Positions 41,083 through 49,579 of a stretch of 64,000 nucleotides of DNA are shown piece after piece; within the stretch, counting starts at the first letter, position 1, and every line of letters starts with the position of its first letter. The position numbers were made by a program, and so were the translations under genes. Source of the stretch: JANXLS01 sp037129555 (GTDB lineage Bacteria > Planctomycetota > SZUA-567 > H5-PLA8); contig JBAXUS010000007.1 in assembly GCA_037129555.1 (NCBI GenBank), positions 8,675 to 72,674 on the forward strand, in the 5' to 3' direction. Under the pieces are notes generated by a model. The model saw nothing but the letters and a program-made list of their open reading frames with translations. It made no database searches and was not told where the DNA came from.

Positions 41083-44000
41083 TCACTTCGAAGCCCGCAG
41101 AAACGCGATCAAATCCGCGAGGTCCTGCGCCGGGATCAGCGTCTCAAATCCGTCCGGCATCACCGACACAGTCCCCGGCTCGATCTTCGCAATATCCGCG
41201 CGCCGAATGTGCTTCTCCGTCTTCGGATCAATCGCCAGAACAACCTCATCCGCACCGTCTTTTTTCAGAATCCCATTAAAGCGCTCGCCGCTCGTCGTTT
41301 TGACGGCGAACGGCTCGTAACTCCGCACAAAACTCGCGCTGGGATACACGATGGCTTCGAGCAAATCGCGCTCCGTCCGCGTCTTCCCGATGCTGGTCAA
41401 ATCCGGTCCCAACGTCCCGCCGAGATACCCGGTCGCGTGACACGTCGAACATGCATTCTTCGCCGAATGAAACACCACATGCCCGCGCTGCACATCACCC
41501 GGCGGAAGCTTTTTCAGGAGCTCATCCAAATGCGCCGCTTGAGCCGCCGCGTTCGGACTAAGTTCAGCGAGCCACACCGCCGCAGCGTCTTGAACGGCCT
41601 TCGAGTATTTCGCAAACACAGGCCGCACAATCTCCGGACGAAGGCTCTTCGAATAGTTCGATGATTTTAATGCGTCCAAGAGGAGCAGGCCGATTTCGTC
41701 CGTGGTGTTTCGTTCGAAGATTGGAAGCAACTGGCGAATTTCCATCGGCCCGACAAAATCGTTGATGGCCTTCGCGAGTCTCTTCTTGTGCGGGGCTACC
41801 AAGTCGATTTTCACCAGCCCCGCGCATGCAGCGTTCCGCTCTGCTGACGGATTTGTGGGTTCGAGCGCATGAATGAAGAATTCGAATAGATCGGGAAGGA
41901 TGTCGCATTGAAAGCCGCTTGAGGTCGCGTGAATGGCGAGCATGGCGTTCAAGCGCGTGAGTGGCGGATAGGCGTCCGATCGTGTCACATCGTAAAGAGT
42001 CCCTGCCAGTTCAATGGGTTCTACTTTTCCTAATTGGTTAAAATTTTTCGGTCGTTTGTAGGCGCGCACGGCATCGATCCCGTCGTCCAGCAGCGCGCCT
42101 TTCAGCGATGGGATTACTTTTGTCAGACAATTAATCCACGCGTCGGGCGTCTCTTTCACGTCGGCTCCGGCCATTGCGCGCAGAGCGATTCGTTGCGCGT
42201 CCGGATTGGACGGAGCGGAGACCGTTCGGGCAAGTAATTCCTGAACTTTCGGTGTCTTCGCAAACGTCGAAAGCTGCCGAACAAGCTGTCCTTGATCCAC
42301 GCCTTTTTCGTTGGGAGCCGCCAGCTTTTTCGTGAGATAATCGACCACGGCGTCGCCCCATTCAGGATGGTGGCCGACGACCCAATTGGCGGTGCGGTTC
42401 AATTCGGGTTCGGGTCGTTCGAGAAATGGAATGATCTCTTCGGGCTTGAGATCCGAACCCGTCAATTGGTCGAGCACCACCATGGCCGCGCGGACGCAAT
42501 GAACATCAGCAGAGGTCAGTTGTTTGCGGGCGTTTTCACCATGGTTGCTGGATATTTCCGCGAAGATAAAGGCGTGTTCCAACGCACGAATTCGCGGATC
42601 GATTGGAGTGCCGGAATCGGTGCATTGATTGTCGTATTTCCAAAGAAATTGAGGAAGCACGAGATAATCCAATTGCACGTTCGCTCGTCCCAACGCTTCA
42701 AAGGCCTGGCGCGCTGCAGTTACATCATCGTCGAAGGGGCCTGGTCTGTGTTGATTCAGAAGACGTTGCGCGAGCATTTGCAACTTCTCTCGATTTGCTG
42801 CAGCTTGCAGAGAAGTGATATGTGCGGCCACGCTCGCAACTGTTGGGTCCTTGTCCAGCATCCATTCTGCATGCAGCTTGAATGTCGGAATGACCTCATA
42901 CAACCGAGCCAACGCCCACAACGCATTTCGTCGCGCTTCACTATTTGTTGATTTATCGGCCACATCCATCAGCGCCCACGCGGTTGGATCGCTAGCGCGG
43001 TCTCCAAGTGTTTCAATCGCGCGCCTGCGCACAAATACGCGTTCATCGCCCAAGTATTTCGCACATTCCTCGTCCTTCAGCTTCTTCCATTCGATCTTTA
43101 ATCCGCGAGGGTCGTCCAGAGCGACCGCGTCCTTTTTCTTCACGCGATAAATTGCTCCCAACACATCCGGCTTGGCGAGTTGCGAGGTGGGGCAACAGAT
43201 TTTGTACCACCCGCCGGTATCTGCCACTAGCACGCTCCCGTCGGCGTCTTCGAGCACATCGGTGGGATGAAAATCGGGGCTGTCGGAGGAGAGGAAATCG
43301 GAGTCCCGAGTTGTGTACGTCTCGCGGTCTTGATCAAGAATTGTTCGGATGACTTTGTGGAGATTGAAGCTGCACGTGAACAGGTTGTCGTGGTACCCGT
43401 CGCCGAAGATATTGGAGTCGTAACACATCATCCCGCACGGAGCCGCCGCGCCCCAGTTCGTCAGCACCGGCATCACGTCACCCGTCATCACGTGGCCGTT
43501 CAAAACGTCATGAACTTTCCCATACACGCCGCCATAAATCGCATGGATCAACCCGTCGCGTTTTCCGCCCGCGGGATGCTGAAAAAACGTGCACGACAAA
43601 AAGCGTTCGCCGACCGAATTGAACGCCAGCCCCACCGGATTATCCATCCCGCCCGTCAGCACCGGTTCGACATTCGTTCCGTCCGGCCGAGCTCGGAAAA
43701 TATGCGCAGCCTTCGACGCAAATGGCTTCCCGTTCGGCAGCGTAATCGTCTGCTCAGCAAACGCGCCCTTGCACCAATAAATCCACCCGTCGCGCCCTAG
43801 ATACGGCCCATGCAAATCGTTCGCGCATCCCGTCAGCGTCTTGCCATCGTGCCAAATCTCGCGCTTGTCCGCGACGCCATCGCCATCGGTGTCCGTCAAT
43901 TTCCAAATCTGCGGCGGAGCCGAAACCAGCAGCGAGCGACCGTACCATAAGCACCCTTCCGGAAACATCATCTTGTCCGCAAACACGACGCTCTTTTCAA

Positions 44001-44280
44001 ACACGCCCTTCGCATTCGCCGCATCCAAACGCACGACTCGATGCGGCTTCGTTTCAAGCTGCTTCTGAGCCTTGTCGCTCATCCCCGCCGAATCGGTAAC
44101 ATACAATCGCCCCTGCTCGTCGAACGACATGTTAATCGGCCTATTGACCAACGGTGGCCCGGCCACGAGTTCGACTTCAAACCCGTCCGGAACCGTCAGC
44201 GTCTGAGTCCCGAATTTGAATTGCGCGGCAGACGCATGTGAGATCGCAAGGAGTGCGCAGAGAATGAGAAGGCGATTCAT
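41083..44280 (-). CDS. PVC-type heme-binding CxxCH protein (sorbosone-dehydrogenase-like)
   Basis: A 1065-residue exported protein (signal MNRLLILCALLAISHASA) of a family typical of PVC bacteria. Residues about 20-390 form a beta-propeller like the membrane-bound dehydrogenase/L-sorbosone dehydrogenase group (VPDGFEVELVAGPPLVNRPINMSFDEQGRLYV type start, GMDNPVGLAFN, HPTDVLEDADGSVLVADTGGWY). Residues 400-900 are alpha-helical HEAT-like repeats. The C-terminus is a c-type cytochrome with CSTCH near 943-947, GPDLTSIGKT and PSASFVRSYEP. It likely oxidises a sugar-derived substrate in the periplasm with heme as acceptor; the substrate is unknown. It follows the isomerase gene by 26 nt. Confidence 0.92.
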   Translation of the reverse strand: MNRLLILCALLAISHASAAQFKFGTQTLTVPDGFEVELVAGPPLVNRPINMSFDEQGRLYVTDSAGMSDKAQKQLETKPHRVVRLDAANAKGVFEKSVVFADKMMFPEGCLWYGRSLLVSAPPQIWKLTDTDGDGVADKREIWHDGKTLTGCANDLHGPYLGRDGWIYWCKGAFAEQTITLPNGKPFASKAAHIFRARPDGTNVEPVLTGGMDNPVGLAFNSVGERFLSCTFFQHPAGGKRDGLIHAIYGGVYGKVHDVLNGHVMTGDVMPVLTNWGAAAPCGMMCYDSNIFGDGYHDNLFTCSFNLHKVIRTILDQDRETYTTRDSDFLSSDSPDFHPTDVLEDADGSVLVADTGGWYKICCPTSQLAKPDVLGAIYRVKKKDAVALDDPRGLKIEWKKLKDEECAKYLGDERVFVRRRAIETLGDRASDPTAWALMDVADKSTNSEARRNALWALARLYEVIPTFKLHAEWMLDKDPTVASVAAHITSLQAAANREKLQMLAQRLLNQHRPGPFDDDVTAARQAFEALGRANVQLDYLVLPQFLWKYDNQCTDSGTPIDPRIRALEHAFIFAEISSNHGENARKQLTSADVHCVRAAMVVLDQLTGSDLKPEEIIPFLERPEPELNRTANWVVGHHPEWGDAVVDYLTKKLAAPNEKGVDQGQLVRQLSTFAKTPKVQELLARTVSAPSNPDAQRIALRAMAGADVKETPDAWINCLTKVIPSLKGALLDDGIDAVRAYKRPKNFNQLGKVEPIELAGTLYDVTRSDAYPPLTRLNAMLAIHATSSGFQCDILPDLFEFFIHALEPTNPSAERNAACAGLVKIDLVAPHKKRLAKAINDFVGPMEIRQLLPIFERNTTDEIGLLLLDALKSSNYSKSLRPEIVRPVFAKYSKAVQDAAAVWLAELSPNAAAQAAHLDELLKKLPPGDVQRGHVVFHSAKNACSTCHATGYLGGTLGPDLTSIGKTRTERDLLEAIVYPSASFVRSYEPFAVKTTSGERFNGILKKDGADEVVLAIDPKTEKHIRRADIAKIEPGTVSVMPDGFETLIPAQDLADLIAFLRASK

Positions 44281-44306
44281 AAAGGCGACTCCAGTTGTAT
44301 TCGGCT

Positions 44307-45206
44307 CTAATTCAACCCATGTTCCGCCATCTTGACGCGCAGGAAATCCGCCGACAGCCGCAAATGTTCCATCCCCAGCGCCACGTCTTCGCCGTCTTCA
44401 ATACTGATCCAGCCGCTGAATCCCACGCCGCTCAAAATCGAGAAGATTTTATCGTAATCGTTCAGTCCCTTACCGACTACACCATGCCGCAAAATCGGCG
44501 CGTACCCCATCGACGGATGCGCCTCCATCTTGCGCAAATCCACCGCCGTCCCGCCTTCAAAGAACCGGTCGCTCGCATGCATCGACACCACACGATGCTT
44601 CACCGCTTCGAGCAGCGCGATCGGATCGTCGCCAGCGATAATCGCATTCGACGGATCGTAATTCACGCCGAAATTCGGCGACACCGGAATCGCGTCCAAC
44701 AGCGCCAGAAACACATCCATTTTCTGCGCAAATTCCGGGAACTTCCAGAACCCGTCTTTGTAATGATTTTCGAGAATCAACGTCACGCCTTGCTGAGCCG
44801 CAAACGGGATCAATTCACAGATAGAATCCGCCGCCAATGTGATCCCATCCGGCATCGTCACATCCGTCCGCCGCTGCCCGCTCAACACGCGACAAAACGT
44901 CCCGCCCAATTGAGCCGTCGCAATGATCGCGACCTTCTGCTTTTCAATTTCAGATTTGCGCTCGGACACGTCCGGCTTGATAAAATCCGGCGAGTAACAC
45001 ATCATCGGTATCGACAACCCGCGCGACGCCGCCAACGCCTTGATCCGGGCCAATTCGCTCGGATCCGTCGGCGTGAATCCCCAATAAAATTCGAGGCCAT
45101 CGATGTCCAACTCGCCCGCCGCTTTGCCGATCCACTCGTCGACCGACATTGATTTATCAACACACATGGCGTTCAAATAGCACTTCGGAAATGCGGCGAG
45201 AGGCAT
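44307..45206 (-). CDS. Sugar phosphate isomerase/epimerase (TIM barrel)
   Basis: A 299-residue cytoplasmic xylose-isomerase-like TIM barrel. AGGA lies 9 nt ahead of the ATG. It has no signal peptide, unlike the isomerase at 14889. Typical blocks: DIDGLEFYWGF, LGGTFCRVLSGQRR, VTLILENHYKD (metal-ligand Glu), VNYDPSNAIIAGDDP, VVSMHASDR and SGWISIEDGED. It sits in an apparent operon with a small membrane protein upstream and the PVC cytochrome downstream, which suggests one sugar-oxidation route. The exact sugar cannot be named. Confidence 0.87.
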   Translation of the reverse strand: MPLAAFPKCYLNAMCVDKSMSVDEWIGKAAGELDIDGLEFYWGFTPTDPSELARIKALAASRGLSIPMMCYSPDFIKPDVSERKSEIEKQKVAIIATAQLGGTFCRVLSGQRRTDVTMPDGITLAADSICELIPFAAQQGVTLILENHYKDGFWKFPEFAQKMDVFLALLDAIPVSPNFGVNYDPSNAIIAGDDPIALLEAVKHRVVSMHASDRFFEGGTAVDLRKMEAHPSMGYAPILRHGVVGKGLNDYDKIFSILSGVGFSGWISIEDGEDVALGMEHLRLSADFLRVKMAEHGLN

Positions 45207-45223
45207 GAGTAAAATTCCTGGTA

Positions 45224-45631
45224 TTAATAGTCGCGGTTACGCACCCACCATGTTCGCACGGCCTCGCCCACATTCCAGCCGATTGCGCCGAAAAATAACA
45301 TGCCGAGGAAAATGCAAAGACTGGCGAACGCGGCCTGGCTGAGTTGGCTCGAATAGCGGTAACCGTCCGGATCGTGCCGCACCAAAATGCTTGCGCGAAT
45401 CATCAGCCAAGACGGCAGCCACACCGGCGAAGGCTCCCACATCGCAGACGGCACACCCATTCCCGGAGGCGGCGTATCGCCCGGAATCGGCAGCGCGTTG
45501 AAATACATCGACGCCCCGCCGTAAATTCCGCCCAGCATGATCGATGAGAACAAAATGAAACGAAAAAGCGACAGACCCTTGGGGAGCCCGCCGCCTTCAC
45601 CTGCTTTACTGATTTTAATTGGAGGTGCCAT
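45224..45631 (-). CDS. Small membrane protein of unknown function
   Basis: A 135-residue protein with two clear transmembrane helices (FRFILFSSIMLGGIYGGASMY, about 24-44, and AAFASLCIFLGMLFFGAIGW, about 99-118) and a proline-rich loop between them (ALPIPGDTPPPGMGVPS). I do not recognise the family. It lies 17 nt upstream of the isomerase and 71 nt after sucD on the same strand. Likely an inner-membrane protein; the role is unknown. Confidence 0.65.
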   Translation of the reverse strand: MAPPIKISKAGEGGGLPKGLSLFRFILFSSIMLGGIYGGASMYFNALPIPGDTPPPGMGVPSAMWEPSPVWLPSWLMIRASILVRHDPDGYRYSSQLSQAAFASLCIFLGMLFFGAIGWNVGEAVRTWWVRNRDY

Positions 45632-45702
45632 AAGTAGAGCCGATTTTTAGGAAGCACGGACAAGAATGAATTCATTCCTATCCGTGCCACCCGGCGTCCG
45701 AT

Positions 45703-46641
45703 TTACTTGATGCGTCCCATCTTCCGCAGCAGTGTCGCGCCCATATCCGACGGGCTGTCGCAGACGGCAATATCCGCATCGCGCATCGCGTTCACTTTGC
45801 TCTCAGCCGTGCCGGAATTCCCGGAGACAATCGCACCCGCGTGGCCCATACGGCGGCCCGGTGGAGCCGTGCGTCCCGCGATGAATCCAGCCACCGGCTT
45901 GGTCATGTTCTTCTTGACCCACGCCGCCGCTTCTTCTTCAGCGCTCCCGCCGATTTCGCCGATCATCATCACGCCAGCCGTCTGCGGATCCTTCTGGAAC
46001 ATCTCCAACACTTCGATGAAGTCCGTGCCCTTGACCGGATCGCCGCCGATGCCGACGCACGTGCTCTGCCCACTGCCCAGCGACGTGACCTGCCACACCG
46101 CTTCGTACGTCAACGTTCCCGAGCGCGACAGAATTCCGATATCACCCTTCTTATGGATGTATCCCGGCATGATGCCAATCTTGCATTCTTCCGGCGTAAT
46201 CACGCCTGGACAATTCGGTCCGATGAGGCGCACGTTCGGGCGATTCTTCAGATTCTGCATGACGCGAATCATGTCGATGACCGGAATGCCTTCGGTGATA
46301 CAGCAGATCAACTTGATACCCGCGTCAGCCGCTTCAATGATCGCGTCAGCCGCGAAGGGCGGGGGAACGAAGATCATCGTGGCGTCAGCTTTTTCAGCCT
46401 TCACCGCGTCCGCAACCGTGTTGTAAATCGGCAACTTCGCGCCCGGCGACTTCTGCTTGCCATCAAATCCGCCGCCCGTTTCAGCGTCCGGAATATCGAA
46501 CGTCGTGCCACCTTTTCCAGGCGTCACGCCGCCGACCATTTTCGTACCGTAGCGGTAACAGAAAGTGGTGTGCTGTGCCCCGGACGTTCCGGTGATGCCC
46601 TGACAAATTACGCGTGTGTCTTTGTTGACGAGAATGCTCAT
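45703..46641 (-). CDS. sucD: Succinyl-CoA ligase, alpha subunit
   Basis: A 312-residue alpha subunit of succinyl-CoA synthetase, which forms succinate, ATP/GTP and CoA in the TCA cycle. It has the CoA-binding Rossmann domain (CQGITGTSGAQHT, GGVTPGKGGTTF), LIGPNCPGVITPEECKIGIMPGYIH, and the phospho-His loop GHAGAIVSGNSGTAESKV. The beta subunit sucC, usually just upstream, is absent; 588 bp of non-coding DNA and a DUF1080 gene lie there instead. The enzyme needs both subunits, so sucC must be elsewhere. Confidence 0.95.
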   Translation of the reverse strand: MSILVNKDTRVICQGITGTSGAQHTTFCYRYGTKMVGGVTPGKGGTTFDIPDAETGGGFDGKQKSPGAKLPIYNTVADAVKAEKADATMIFVPPPFAADAIIEAADAGIKLICCITEGIPVIDMIRVMQNLKNRPNVRLIGPNCPGVITPEECKIGIMPGYIHKKGDIGILSRSGTLTYEAVWQVTSLGSGQSTCVGIGGDPVKGTDFIEVLEMFQKDPQTAGVMMIGEIGGSAEEEAAAWVKKNMTKPVAGFIAGRTAPPGRRMGHAGAIVSGNSGTAESKVNAMRDADIAVCDSPSDMGATLLRKMGRIK

Positions 46642-46949
46642 CGATGTTTTCCCAAGATTCCATTTCGAAATTCGAACGCACCAATATAGGGTCTGCGCTC
46701 AAAAATGAAAGCGAAAACGGACCTTATTACGGAGTTCGCGTCTAGCTCTTATCTTAGCCACGGAGTGGCAACAAGTTCAAGTAGCCGTGGTCGCAGCCCG
46801 TACCCGGGCAAGGCCACGGATCCTTTCACGCGAGCAAATTGAGCCGCGTCAGCGGCGACACCGAATCGTCAAACGAACGCAGTTTTAGCGCCAAGTACCC
46901 AATTCCGGATCCCAAACATGCACATGTGCACGGTGCCGCCCGTTCCCCA

Positions 46950-46967
46950 ACCACTACCTGTAGTGGT
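46950..46967. promoter_or_regulatory. Candidate operator palindrome
   Basis: ACCACTAC and GTAGTGGT are perfect 8-bp half-sites separated by CT. Such symmetry suits a dimeric repressor. It lies about 310 bp upstream of the sucD start and past the end of the DUF1080 gene, so the regulated gene is unclear. It does not match a binding motif I can name with confidence. Confidence 0.3.
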
Positions 46968-47160
46968 CAAAGCCCATTTTAACATTCAAAAATGTGAAAC
47001 CAACACCCATTGCACAAGAATCACATTGTGCGTCAAGCGTCGCACCCAATCCGGCCATCAAACCAACAATCGCCTCATTCAGCTTTACATACAACGTTCC
47101 AAAACCAAAAAAGGCAACACCTTTTTAAGTAAATTTCAGCCACTCATAACGCATCAACCC

Positions 47161-47223
47161 GAAACCCGAAACCAGAAACCAGAAACCAGAAACCAGAAAC
47201 CAGAAACTAGAAACTAGAAACCC
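47161..47223. repeat. Nine-copy 7-bp tandem repeat (GAAACCN-type)
   Basis: Exactly 63 bp: GAAACCC, five GAAACCA, two GAAACTA, GAAACCC. It begins 7 nt beyond the DUF1080 stop (minus strand). The same unit appears after gltX (26959) and in the guaB leader (3637). The outer units carry CCC and the inner ones CCA or CTA, so the array looks bounded rather than random slippage. Confidence 0.9.
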
Positions 47224-47229
47224 AATCCG

Positions 47230-47994
47230 TTAAAAATCCGTATTCGCATCCTTCAATTCCAGTTCCTTGATCCACGCGTTCCGGTACCGAACATCGTGCC
47301 CTTCACACTGCAACTTCAACCCGCCGGGCGTATCGGTGATGCCCTTGCCGCCATCATTCCCGCCATCAATCCCCGAATTCTTTCCGCCCCATACCTGATT
47401 GATCTTCACGTTCGTGTGGACTTTGACACCATTAAAGTACATCGAGACCAAAGCCTTCTCGTCCAGCTTTCCGTCTTTAAAGCGCGCGGCGCGGAAGACG
47501 ATGTCGTACGAATTCCACTTACCCAACCCCGCAAATTCCTTGTACGGCGACTCCGTCTCATTGATCACCGCACCCATCCCATGTTTCGTCTTGTCGCCTT
47601 CACAAATCTGAATCTCGTACCGGTTCTGCAAATACACGCCACTGTTTCCGCGCGGCTTCATGACCAGAAATTCGACATGCAACCGGAAGTCGCGGTACGC
47701 CTTCTTCGTGACGATATCCGCCGAACCATACTTCCCACCCGCCGCAACCGGGTCGTCGCTCATCACGACCGTGCCCTTATCCACCGGGTCCTCGACAATT
47801 TTCCATTTAATGGGCATCGCCGACTTAAACCCAGGCCCTTCCCAATAAATCCATTTGTCATCCAACATCTGCCGCGACCCATCAATAATCACCTCCGCGC
47901 CAGCAATCGGAACCGCCCCCAACCCCATTTCACCCGCCGAAATCAAGCTGCCAACCATCGCAACGACAGCCAAACACGTCAATTTGAAATACAT
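47230..47994 (-). CDS. DUF1080 (3-keto-disaccharide hydrolase-type) exported protein
   Basis: A 254-residue protein with a Sec signal (MYFKLTCLAVVAMVGSLISAG) and a concanavalin-like beta sandwich of the DUF1080 family. Typical blocks: DIVTKKAYRDFRLHVEFL, PRGNSGVYLQNRYEIQI, GKWNSYDIVFRAARF and GLKLQCEGHDVRYRNAWIKEL. ATG 47994 has AAAGG 6 nt ahead, so the longer frame from 48018 is not used. Some members hydrolyse 3-keto-glycosides, and they abound in planctomycetes. The SMP-30-like gene upstream runs in the same direction (117-nt gap), so both may serve one sugar pathway. Confidence 0.9.
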   Translation of the reverse strand: MYFKLTCLAVVAMVGSLISAGEMGLGAVPIAGAEVIIDGSRQMLDDKWIYWEGPGFKSAMPIKWKIVEDPVDKGTVVMSDDPVAAGGKYGSADIVTKKAYRDFRLHVEFLVMKPRGNSGVYLQNRYEIQICEGDKTKHGMGAVINETESPYKEFAGLGKWNSYDIVFRAARFKDGKLDEKALVSMYFNGVKVHTNVKINQVWGGKNSGIDGGNDGGKGITDTPGGLKLQCEGHDVRYRNAWIKELELKDANTDF

Positions 47995-48053
47995 AATGAA
48001 CCTTTCAATAAATCCCAATCGATTTTGAAAACCTATTTTTATTTGCTTTCTGT

Positions 48054-48088
48054 CCTCTGCCGTTCCTCTGTGTCCTCTGTGGTTTAAA
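48054..48088. repeat. CCTCTG-rich dispersed repeat, copy 1
   Basis: Contains CCTCTGCCGTTCCTCTGTG followed by TCCTCTGTGGTTTAAA. It matches 54411-54444 with two substitutions and one 1-nt indel. It lies between the SMP-30-like and DUF1080 genes. Confidence 0.8.
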
Positions 48089-48111
48089 GAAGTTTCGCCG
48101 TTTAATCAACT

Positions 48112-49194
48112 CTAACAAATATGCGCCCCCACCGCTTCTACATACACCGCATACAACGACTGACTCGCCGTCATATACAACCGATTTCGTTTCGGCCCAC
48201 CAAAGCACACATTGCTGCAAATCTCCGGCAGCATAATCAACCCAATCCGCTCGCCTTCCGGGCTGAACACATGCACGCCATCATATCCTTCACCGACCCA
48301 ACCGCCACCGACCCAGATATTGCCATCCGTATCCGCGCGGATGCCATCCGCCATTCCGGCCACTTCTTTCCCATTCACTGTCATCTTCATCGAACAGTAT
48401 TCTTTTCCAGCAGCCAATTTGTCCGTGCCGTTCAACTCATAAACACGAATATTCTTCGGCGCTTTCTCATAATGCGACGCCCCCGTGTCACAGACATACA
48501 ACCGCTTGTAATCCGGCGAAAAGCAAATCCCATTCGGACGGAACATATCATCGATAACTTTCGTGATCGCACCCGTCTTGCCATCAAGTCGGTAGACCGC
48601 CTCCTTCAATTCCAATTGAGCTCGATGCCCTTCATAATCCCCAGAAATACCATATCCCGGATCCGAGAACCAAATGCCACCGTCCGGATGGACTACAATA
48701 TCATTAGGAGCATTAAACGGCTTGCCTTCAAATTTATCAGCCAAGACACGTCGCGCCCCACTGTGCTCATACCGCACCACACAACGCGTATCATGTTCGC
48801 AGGATAATTGCCGGCCTTCATAATCGAATGTATTACCATTACTATAATGCGAAATGCTGCGTAGCTTACTAACATGCCCGTCTTCATCTAACCGGCGCAA
48901 TTGAACATTATTCGGTATATCACTCCACATCAAATACTGCCCCCCTGCATTCCAAGCAGGACCTTCAGCCCATCGCATGCCTGTATAAATCCGCTCAATC
49001 GCAGCGTTGCCCACCTTATATTTAGCGAACCGTTTATCCAACACGACGATATCCGGATCAGGGTACCGAACCATTGGAGCATTGGGACCGTAGTCGCGAG
49101 CAAATACAGCACTGGTCGCTAACGCGGACAAGCCTGCAATGAAAGAACGTCGATCAAACGGGCTCCCGCCGGAGTTCTGGTTGTGCATCCTCAT
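48112..49194 (-). CDS. SMP-30/gluconolactonase-like protein, Tat-exported
   Basis: A 360-residue six-bladed propeller of the SMP-30/gluconolaconase/LRE type. The N-terminus has a Tat-like signal (FDRRSFIAGLSALATSAVFA). Core blocks: MRWAEGPAWNAGGQYLMWSD, NGNTFDYEGRQLSCEHDTR, FNAPNDIVVHPDGGIWFSDPGYG, RPNGICFSPDYKRLYVCDTG and MADGIRADTDGNIWVGGG, which carry the metal-ligand Glu/Asn/Asp set. Such enzymes open sugar lactones with Ca2+ or Zn2+. It points to periplasmic sugar-acid metabolism together with the DUF1080 gene downstream. Confidence 0.88.
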   Translation of the reverse strand: MRMHNQNSGGSPFDRRSFIAGLSALATSAVFARDYGPNAPMVRYPDPDIVVLDKRFAKYKVGNAAIERIYTGMRWAEGPAWNAGGQYLMWSDIPNNVQLRRLDEDGHVSKLRSISHYSNGNTFDYEGRQLSCEHDTRCVVRYEHSGARRVLADKFEGKPFNAPNDIVVHPDGGIWFSDPGYGISGDYEGHRAQLELKEAVYRLDGKTGAITKVIDDMFRPNGICFSPDYKRLYVCDTGASHYEKAPKNIRVYELNGTDKLAAGKEYCSMKMTVNGKEVAGMADGIRADTDGNIWVGGGWVGEGYDGVHVFSPEGERIGLIMLPEICSNVCFGGPKRNRLYMTASQSLYAVYVEAVGAHIC

Positions 49195-49579
49195 TTTCCT
49201 TTAATGTGTTGGGTCAGGTATCCTCACCTGTACACCACGAAGCACCGACATGAACAAAGTTTTCGTAAATCAAAAGAGTCGCGCGCGCAAGCAAGCGGCC
49301 AAGCTGGAGACATCCTATCAGCACGAACCGCTTGCTTGCGCGCGCGGCTCTTTTAGACATCCCAAATCACGCTTGGTCACTTTGACAACATCGACACGCC
49401 GAAATGATCGAAATAATCACCATTGAATCGAAAAATCAGCTTCGTCGCATCCAATTACTCCTTAATTCTAAATAACTTATGATTTTCACTTGAAAATGAC
49501 GCGCATGTGCACACAATTTGCGTTTCGTGCTCAATACGAGTAGCCAATTCGATTATCGAGAAGACGAGGCAGGAGCGCC
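49195..49579. other. Divergent intergenic region, SMP-30-like / ABC exporter
   Basis: These 385 bases separate two divergent genes and include a long hairpin at 49272-49354. TTGAAA at 49490-49495 is a possible -35 for the exporter operon, but the -10 at the right spacing is poor. GGAG sits 4 nt before the ATG at 49580. No gene seen. Confidence 0.5.
49272..49354. repeat. 27-bp near-perfect inverted repeat
   Basis: AAAAGAGTCGCGCGCGCAAG... (49272-49298) pairs with 49328-49354 at 26 of 27 positions; the one exception is a T-G wobble. The spacer is 29 nt. Both arms end in four Ts when read outward, so it resembles a two-way terminator, yet it lies between two gene starts. Confidence 0.85.

Larger units (their letters stand above)
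46642..47229. other. 588-bp non-coding region upstream of sucD with several palindromes
   Basis: The longest gene-free stretch here. It holds a GCCAC/GTGGC hairpin (46757-46769) followed by GCCGTGG...CCACGG (46784-46819), resembling a worn dispersed repeat. There is also a 12-bp palindrome TGCACATGTGCA (46919-46930), a near-perfect palindrome ACCACTAC-CT-GTAGTGGT (46950-46967) and the heptamer array at its end. An open frame across 46918-47217 is not credible as a gene. The DNA from 46900 on is AT-rich compared with its neighbours. Confidence 0.6.

Noticed and set aside
46950..46967. BlaI/MecI-type operator
   Set aside because: The known core is TACA-N2-TGTA; here TAC and GTA are separated by only CT, so the spacing does not fit, and no BlaI-like gene is present.
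46918..47217. Open frame of 99 codons ending in PETRNQK-type repeats
   Set aside because: Its end simply translates the 7-nt array, it has no ribosome binding site, and its composition (many Thr, Asn, Gln, Pro) differs from real genes here.
47161..47223. Possible CRISPR-like array
   Set aside because: The unit is 7 nt with no spacers and no cas gene in the window.
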